From positions 14,530,064 through 14,594,063 of the forward strand of contig OX637397.1 of NCBI GenBank assembly GCA_951799425.1: a stretch of DNA of 64,000 nt, read 5' to 3'. The stretch comes from Ilex aquifolium (Eukaryota; Streptophyta; Magnoliopsida; Aquifoliales; Aquifoliaceae). The notes beneath the pieces were generated by a model. It was given only the letters and a program-made list of their open reading frames with translations, made no database searches and was not told the DNA's origin. Numbering within the stretch: the stretch's first letter is position 1; each line of letters opens with the position of its first letter. The translations under genes and the position numbers were made by a program. Positions 57,030-64,000 of the stretch are shown one piece after another.

Positions 57030-57960
57030 TTGAAAAATATTGATATTAAAATTGAGGATAAAGATTAAGCCCTAATTGTGTTATGCTTGCTGCCTGATTC
57101 GTTTGATAATTTTGTTAATTCAATGTTGTATGGGAGAGACTCAATCTCCTTAGTTGATGTGAAATTCTCTTTGAATTCTAAGGAGTTGCGTACTAAATTG
57201 AAGGGTAAAGGTAGTGATGCTCAGGTCGAGGGTTTGTTTGTGAAGAGTCGTCATGATAATTCCTCTAATAATAATAGAGGTTGATCCATTGAAATAAATT
57301 TAGATAAAGGAAAATGAAAATTTGGATATCGATCACAGTCTAGGAAGAAACAGGATAATGTTGAATGTTTTTACTGTCATAAAATTGGTCATTATAAGCG
57401 TGAATGTTTTAAGTTGAAAAATAAAGGGGGACAGAAAAAATCAAATCATTCTGATTCCTCTAGTGTTGCTAGTGTTGCAGAAGATACATCTAATAGTTCA
57501 GATAATGTCCTTACAGTTGTTGTCTCTGATGGACGTTTTAATGATGAATGGATTCTTGATTCGGATTGTTCCCATCATATGTGCCCTAATAGGGAATGAT
57601 TTATCACCTATGAGTCAATCAATGGTGGTTCAGTCTTGATGAAAAATAATATTGCTTGCAAAACTATTAGAATATGTACTATCCGAATTAAGACACATGA
57701 TGGGGTTGTGAGGACTTTAACAGATGTACGACATATTCCAGAATTAAAGAATAATTTGATTTCCTTGGGTACTTTAGATTCCATTGGTTGCAGATTTTCT
57801 GCTGAAAGTGGAGTTATGAAAGTCTGCACTAATGAAAGGTAAAAAAATTAATAGCCTCTATGTTCTTCAGGGTGAAACTATGATTGATGCAGCTAGTGTG
57901 TCATCTTAAAAAATTCTAGATTCATATATTACCCAGTTATGACATATGCATTTGGCCAAC
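57030..57960 (+). pseudogene. Ty1/copia gag-protease remnant
   Basis: One plus-strand frame, broken by several stops (for example 57282, 57597 and 57840), encodes a copia Gag end (LCLLPDSFDNFVNSMLYGRD, SLNSKELRTKLKG), a CCHC zinc knuckle CFYCHKIGHYKREC (about 57367-57408) and the start of the protease WILDSDCSHHMCPN (about 57551), where the active-site DSG has become DSD. RHIPELKNNLISLG follows. The wording fits Tork/TAR-like copia elements. Integrase, RT and RNase H are missing; the sequence passes into LTR-like DNA. Confidence 0.85.
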
Positions 57961-58015
57961 ATGTGAAGACTTCTTTATGAATTAAGAGTTCGAATATGTG
58001 AAGGATGCTTCACAT

Positions 58016-58390
58016 TAAAGAGTTACTTGTAGATTGGCAGTAGGCATTTTTTTAGCCTTGGACGACGTCGACCACTCCTTTTCGAGAAGAAACTTTGGAT
58101 TTTGCTCCAGGTTTTTTTGGGTCTTCTTTAGGAATACCAATTTTATTGAGAAGAAGATTTTTTGGTACAATTAATTTTATAATAGTAATAGAGCAATTAT
58201 AGTTCTCTTGTTGCCTTTATTTTGAGAACTTTGTAATCTCCAACCTTTCAATAGTGAACTTTTGCTGCTGTTTTTCGATCGTGGATATAGACTTACTTGT
58301 TAAGCCAAACCACGTAAATCTTTGTGCTTTATTTTTTCTATTTGGTTGCTTTATTATTTTACTTGTGGTGTTTTGGTTCATCACATATTG
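58016..58390 (+). repeat. copia LTR remnant
   Basis: Contains TTTGTAATCTCC, TTTTCGATCGTGGATATAGAC and AAACCACGTAAATCTTTGTG, the R-U5 region typical of copia LTRs. It directly follows the truncated gag-protease, so most of pol was deleted. The 5' LTR was not found. Confidence 0.65.
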
Positions 58391-58561
58391 CATTCACCTA
58401 GCTCTATTTATAAAAAGCAACTAAAGATGTGAGGATTACATAAAAAGCTATTGAAATAAAAATATTAATTGATACCATCATGGGTATAGACTCCAGATTC
58501 AATCACTGATGATGTATTTTTAACTCACTTTTTGAATAAAGCAAAACGTTACTGGACTTGA

Positions 58562-58900
58562 CTACGGCACCGAATAAAAAAATTTTGGTATTGTATCTTT
58601 AAAATTTATTATTTTTGTGAGTATTTTTATAACAAAAAATTTACTATTTTTGTGTCATTTAGCCCTTTTGTTAGTATTTTTATCACTATTGTGGTAACTA
58701 TTTTTTTAGGTACAAAAAACATTATCATTTTTGTGGGTGATTTATCACTTTTATGATATTTTTATCACTATTGTGGTAATTATTTTTACCATTTTTCTTC
58801 GGTACCACAATAGTGATAAAAACACCTGCAACAATAATAAAAATACGCACAAAAATGATAAATGCATGTTTGGTATTGATTTTTTTTTTCGACACCGTAG
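58562..58900. mobile_element. MITE with CTACGG inverted ends and internal hairpin
   Basis: Left CTACGGCACCGAATAAAAAA and the reverse complement of the right end CTACGGTGTCGAAAAAAAAA form terminal repeats. Inside, TATCACTATTGTGGTA and TACCACAATAGTGATA form a perfect hairpin stem (about 58764-58816). 339 bp, noncoding. Confidence 0.65.
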
Positions 58901-58998
58901 ACTACTCCAACTTTAACTGATTTGGTAAATGTTTGGCTACGCAAAGCAATCAATGTTTTAAGTGGCTTGCAAGGATTGAATGATTAAATTTTGAAGAG

Positions 58999-59181
58999 TA
59001 ATGTTATTGAGATCTAAAAAATTGATATAATTTGCTGATCTAATTAATAATATGACAGTGATGTGGTCCAATAATGTTATTGTGATTGTAACTCTTAAAC
59101 TTCTTCATTTGAACTCCATCACTTATCATATCATTATATCAGCAAATAATTTGGTCAATTTTTTAGTTCACAATAACATTA
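58999..59181. mobile_element. fold-back MITE, TAATGTTATTG ends
   Basis: Left TAATGTTATTGAGATCTAAA AAATTGA...TTTGCTGAT pairs with the reverse complement of the right end (TAATGTTATTGTGAACTAAA...TTTGCTGAT). 183 bp. Ends resemble those at 19727 and 55594. Confidence 0.6.
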
Positions 59182-59365
59182 ATCAATTTAGAATGTTGCT
59201 ATTCAAACCTAGTTTATGAACGTAATTTTTCTGACGTAATCTACTACAACTTTTAGATTCACAGCGCACCTCATCCAGCATTCAAACTTGTTGCTAAGTT
59301 GGGTCGAGATGTCCAGTACTTAGTACTTGATTTGCGCATTGATAAATGAGAGGCATAAACCAAAC

Positions 59366-59480
59366 CCATGTGAATTCACTAATTCAATTCAATCTATATT
59401 ACAAACGTAGTTGTATAACCCTAGACTTGAACCTGTGTTTCAATTCAACTTCTGTAGCCCGAGTTCCAAGATTAAATTTA
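59366..59480. repeat. repeat A, inverted copy of 3024-3380
   Basis: The reverse complement joins GAAACACAGGTTCAAGTC...TTATACAA directly to CTACGTTTGTAATATAGATT, which are 282 bp apart at 3024-3380. Confidence 0.65.
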
Positions 59481-60295
59481 AGCCTGAGCAATACTAAAAA
59501 ATGATGGAAAGGTATGATTTGAGATGAACTTGGGTTGATGGTTGGCATCCTAATCATGTCGGGTGAGGCGGATTCATGTCAGACTTTAGCGGGTTTATGT
59601 CAAAAAATACTCCACTCATATCCGATTCGTTTATTAATTAGTATACAATGAATCATGTCATATTGAATTCGTGTCGTGTATGAATCGTGTATAATTGATA
59701 TATAAATTGATTTTACTCATACTTGATTCATTTATTAATCGCCTCGTATCGGGTCCACTCGTTTACGAAACGGGTGGTAAGGCTTAAAAAAAATTCAAAC
59801 CCTTTAATTTCGTGTCGTGTCTATATTGTGCTAACAAATCGTATCATATTTTGAGACCTTTAATTGATGTGTTTTATAAATTGGATTGTACTCAAATTGA
59901 ATTCTCATGTATGTTTTTCTCATTCGAAAGACGAAAAGTTGCAATTAGAGGGCACATGGAATTGACTTCATGACAGCTCCCCCTTGAACAACAATATTTA
60001 TTCCAAAGTGATTATTATTTAAAGGTAGTCCTTCTGATTGTGTTTGTACTTGAAAAAACTTATGATATTCTCAAATAGCTCTAACCTAAGCTAAGATATT
60101 AGGGGAAGGACCCCTTTTGTCAACTTTTTTTTTTCGGAAGCTCAATGTAGTACATTACAGTGAATAGCTTGATCACTCTCTGAAATTTTCCTCACTTTCA
60201 AAATGTCGGGGTTCCATCCCACCCATATTCTACCAAAAAAATGACTACTATAATTATAAAAATAACTCCATTGCTGGAACAGATTCTGCATAATT
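59481..60295. other. noncoding, transposon-like
   Basis: 59560-59850 has repeated CGTGTCGTGT/GTCGGGT words typical of a common plant LTR-element relic, but no termini were found. No gene. Confidence 0.35.
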
Positions 60296-61480
60296 AACTA
60301 AGTCCTTCGTCAGTCCAAAACTGCAATGGAATGTTGTGAATTTTCACCCAAACTGGTATAGTTGAGGGGTTTTCCTTAGCAAATGTAAAGTCTGGTTGCC
60401 ACGTCTTAAGAATAAGTGGTCTGCCAGAGAAAAGCCACGGTCCATCTTCTGCAACTTTATTTCCAGCTTCCTCATTCATGAATTTGAATAGATAGAAACC
60501 ATTCTCATTTGCTAATACTTCAAGTAATCCTATTTTGTCCCAAACCCTATGAGCAATAAAATTAACAGTTGAAAAAGGTAAATTTCTTTCAATGAAATAG
60601 CCAACTAGAGTGAATTGCCAATCGAGGCTACCCCTTTTACCAACATCAACAAGAGGATGTACAACAATTATATTGTTCTTTCGGCTAAGTTCAATGAATT
60701 TCAGCATTATTACCTGGTTTTGAGTTTCATTCTGCCTAGAAGAAGAAAAGGTTGCTTCCGGTCGCTTCTTTAAGACTTGGCTCCAAGATTCAGTGGGTTT
60801 TCCACTACTCTGTTGGTTGCTAACTAGCTCCTCAGACTTATGCTGTGCTATCACCTTTTTAGACGTTGGGTTATCCCCTCTTTGTGCATCCCTAGGCAAG
60901 TCAAGCTTCTTTGCAGGGTTATTGGGATCCTTACTTTGACAATCGGATGGATTTTGGGGACAGAGCTTTTCACTCACCCCTGCTTCTGCAATTGCTCCAT
61001 TGGGAGTTGTTGCATTTGTTGTTTCCACATGCTTGAGATGGTTGGTATGGCTACCATAATCAATTGCTGCTTCTCCTATCTTTTGGAGGGAATCCATATG
61101 ATCTAGGGCTGGAGTAAAAGCAAAATAGGAGCTGGGTTTATGTATTTAGGATGGAATCAGGGGAATTAGGCCAAGGGAGGTTAATACAGGTTGAAATGAT
61201 GGAGTTAATAAGGGTTGCTGGGTTTTGTGAACATGGCAGATGTAGAGGAGAAAGGAGTGGGTTGTACAATCAAGGTGATGGGTTTGGCGAGATTTGGGGT
61301 TGCAGTGATCGAAGCAATGAGAAGAGCGAAGAAAGAGGAGTGTAGACAAAAGGACAAGGAGAAGGAGAGGACGAGGCTGCTGGGTCAAGGAGGAAGAGAG
61401 AGCTGGATCTCCATGGTCGCGGCTGGGGGGAGGTCCAAATCTCTACTTAGTTGAACTCTGCAACCATGATTGTTAGAGGA
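60296..61480 (-). mobile_element. LINE 5' part: leader and ORF1-like (DUF4283) segment
   Basis: ATG at 61097 opens a 267-codon frame. After a polar, Ser/Asn-rich N terminus, it encodes a DUF4283-type domain: FTLVGYFIERNLPFSTVNFI, ANENGFYLFKFMNEEAGNKV, DGPWLFSGRPLILKTWQPDF and IPVWVKIHNIPLQFWTDEGL. This is the ORF1-side domain of plant L1-type LINEs. The frame ends at a stop directly after EGLS, where the family normally continues, so the copy is cut off there. Upstream, 61100-61480 is CT-rich on the minus strand, as in LINE leaders. The zinc knuckle, endonuclease and RT are absent. The open frame itself is undamaged. Confidence 0.82.
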
Positions 61481-63339
61481 AAGAGGTTAAAACATATCTA
61501 TTTGATCTATTATGTCGTGTAATAGAATGTACCCATGCCTTTTGTTAACTTATTCCTTAGCGATCCTCTTTTTCGTACATATTGTCAGTGGAAAGAAATT
61601 CAAAAAGAAATGATCACATTATTCTTTAGTCAAAATTTTCAAATAATACAACTGTGAAATCATTTACTAATTTTCTTATTTTATGACATGATGAAAATTC
61701 AAAAATTCTAAAGTCTAGATGTATGTGTTTCACGGAATGAAAACACCCACCCTTCATGGTGTGAAGGAAAGACTTCTTATTTTTCTTTCGATAATCATGG
61801 TGGAATATTTCGACTCACTGGTTTGAAAGAGAGTGAGGAATATTTTCCAGCCATTAGTATGAACTAATAATCTGTAGAAAAGTAGATCATAGAGAAGATG
61901 AAGGAAAAGAGAATCTGAAAGCATGTTCAAGTAAACCCAACAACAACAGTGTGATGGGGAAGGAATTAGTCAATGTGGAAAAATGACATTAAGAACAACA
62001 AAATTCATTTTCATCTTTGTTTCACGTTGAAAACTCTCTAATACCATCTTGGGAGAAATTTTTTCCCATTTTTGAAAAACTATCACCATATTTTTAATAT
62101 GCAGGAAGTGGCGGGGAGTGAGATTTGCAAGAGGCAAAAATAAAGCATCCAAAGTAAGGGCCCTGTGAGTAAAGGCCTTCATAAGGCAATGAGTACTATT
62201 AAACCAAAGACCCGTTGGTGTGAGAGATCAAACTTGTCCTGATTTCCTAGTTGGAAAAGGCATGGATGACAAATTAAGTTTGACATAGTTCATTACAAAT
62301 AATCGTATTGGAATAGTTCAATACTCAGTCACATGTTACTCCGAACAATAGAACTATTTATTGAGGCTTCTCTTTTGGTAGGCTCTAGCGATATCGTTAC
62401 GTACAAAGGGTGTATCTTGAAAACCTAATCATGTTTTCTTTTCGTATTTTCGATATTGTAAGTTGATGTTCTTTCGACACACCTTCACTTTCATATCAAT
62501 TGAACCTCAAGAACTTTCTATTCTAGTGACACGACCCGAAGGTCGAGGCCTTTCCTTTTGGAGGATCCAACTAATTCTTGGAATATCCAACACATTCTCT
62601 AAAGACACTACCTCCATAATGGCTTTGTGAAACACCAACCAACATTAATCCTATGGTAGCCTCCTATAAAAACTCAAATAGTACCCGAAATCGAGTAAAT
62701 ATTGAATGTAATGGTGATGCCATGTCAGCAATGCCGACGTGGTATCACCAGCTAATAATAAAATACCAAGTGGGCAGGGTGAACCCTACTTGTGTAGTGA
62801 TTTATTTACATGGAGAAAGAGTAGGTAGTTATTTGATTGCATGGAGGGTTGATTATTAATTTTAATGGGGTTCGTTTGCTTATTTATTTTGATATTATTG
62901 GTTAGTGATATCACGTTAGTATTGTCATATAATATCACTGTTGTAATGAATATTGTCTCACCAAGACATCATAGCAACGGTAGTGAAATCTATCATTGCA
63001 TCAATCCACAAATTATTGACGAGGAATATTTGTATCTAATGGAATTATTCTATTAATTGGTCAGTTACTCCCACTAAAACTAAATCAATAGTAGACAAGT
63101 TGCTACTTGTGGTTACGTTGAAACACATGGCGAAAATCTATCGATGTTTATTTGGCCACGATTTGTAGTTAAATTTAGAATAAGTAAACCCCGATCCGGT
63201 TGTTAAATATTGGACTTTTGAATTCAGGCATATCTTTTTTATCTTACATGCTTTTTAAAAATAGTACTATATAATTGTTTTATATTACCTGAAATGATTA
63301 GATATTTGGATTGAATCATTTTAGTCTGCATGAGTGGCT
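61481..63339. other. noncoding, no gene recognised
   Basis: AT-rich. Frames at 61970-62182 (minus), 62653-62859 and 62865-63056 (plus) have no recognisable product. Confidence 0.3.
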
Positions 63340-63590
63340 TGACTAAAAAGACCTATCAAATAGTGACAGACTTACTTAGAGTATAGTTTAGCCTCTTTGA
63401 TTGCAACGAGCTGAGAAATAAATGAAGTCATGGTAATTTTTTTGGTGAGTGCATTGGGTAACTTAGTTAGAAGGACTTATCAAGTAATGAAAGACTTAAA
63501 ACTTACTTGGAGTAGTTTAGCCTATTTGATTGTAAGGAGCAGAGAAATAAGTGAGGTCAAGGAAACTTTTTGTGAGTGATTAATCACTAC
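63340..63590. repeat. tandem duplication, unit about 130 bp
   Basis: ATCAAATAGTGACAGACTTA...GTTTAGCCTCTTTGATTG...GTGAGTG (63354-63455) is repeated in altered form at about 63478-63580 (AGTTTAGCCTATTTGATTGT). Noncoding. Confidence 0.7.
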
Positions 63591-63659
63591 TTTTTTTTTT
63601 TAGAAAAATAAAAGCTGTATTGGTAATAGAAAAAATATGTGTGAGGGCAAGCCCTTTAC

Positions 63660-64000
63660 AAAAACAGGGTTGCAATAATTGTGTTCTGGGCCAACAATAG
63701 AGCCAAAAATAGCCAAAGAAATACACAAGCCTTCGTAATATTTGGCAAAGTGTTCTGGGCTTTCAAAGCTTCGATTGATGTATTTGTTCATTGTCCGTAT
63801 GTAATCAGTATTGATGCCACATTCGTGAATGGCATGTACAAGCATAAGCTTCTGATTGCTCAAAAACAAATATTTACTCTTGCATTTATATTCGTAGATG
63901 AGGAGAGTTGTGACAGTTGGGGTTGGTTTCTATTTCATCTATAGGATTCTGTTGTGCCAAATAGCGAATGTCTATGTTTAATATCAGATCGACATAAAGG
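63660..64000 (+). pseudogene. Mutator-like (MULE) transposase, partial at window edge
   Basis: The plus frame encodes FWAFKASIDVFVHCPYVISI followed by DATFVNGMYKHKLLIAQ, IFTLAFIFVDEESCDSWGWF and, after a stop at about 63942, DSVVPNSECLCLISDRHK. This is the MULE transposase DDE region: first Asp in SIDATF, second Asp in ISDRHK. Sequence upstream of 63700 is not clearly transposase. The stop and the lack of an N terminus suggest a decayed copy; the remaining part lies beyond 64000. Confidence 0.82.

Overview
The window looks like a transposon-dense, largely heterochromatin-like stretch of a eudicot plant nuclear genome. The evidence is split plant genes with short AT-rich GT-AG introns, plant-specific element families (Tat-lineage Ty3/gypsy, Ty1/copia, L1-type LINEs, CACTA, hAT, Mutator-like, Harbinger-like MITEs) and an AT-rich background. 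I cannot name the species. I see no tRNA, rRNA, CRISPR or bacterial-type features. The only gene that looks intact and host-functional is a class I phospholipase A1 (DAD1-like lipase) on the minus strand at 41121-42636, with one intron.

Layout. 1-4051: noncoding DNA with a 5'-truncated LINE (1441-2092) and a dispersed repeat. 4057-15103: a complete, young Tat-lineage retrotransposon (E1) with 5-bp target duplications, near-identical LTRs, one gag-pol frame broken by six in-frame stops, two RNase H domains, and on the opposite strand a spliced gene with its own TATA box. 15109-23480: a CpG-rich segment, a C26 tract, several MITEs and a GGT-rich minisatellite. 23817-27919: E2, an old internally deleted relative of E1 that has lost nearly all of pol. 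28187-29442: a nonautonomous hAT-like element carrying a piece of a lectin receptor kinase gene. 29630-34570: a LINE split by a 4-kb CACTA element (29906-33948), which itself holds a Transposase_24-type gene remnant and a captured cytochrome P450 fragment with its intron. 37672-40804: E3, a second pol-less relative of E1. 41121-42636: the lipase gene. 43813-44196: a Mutator-type MITE. 45279-53235: E4, an old, decayed Tat element on the minus strand. 53758-54355: AC and hexanucleotide repeats. 57030-58390: a decayed copia element. 60296-61480: the 5' part of a LINE, minus strand. 63660-64000: a Mutator-like transposase running off the window.

How the parts relate. E1, E2 and E3 share LTR motifs, a degenerate primer binding site, a Gag N terminus, a CGCCCAG-rich low-complexity motif and a coiled-coil repeat read from the minus strand. 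E2 and E3 keep LTRs, Gag and the coiled-coil segment but not pol, so any movement would have needed enzymes from an E1-like partner. In E1 itself gag-pol is broken while the antisense gene is open through four exons, which is the most interesting contrast in the window. All functional statements are read from sequence alone; no database search was possible.
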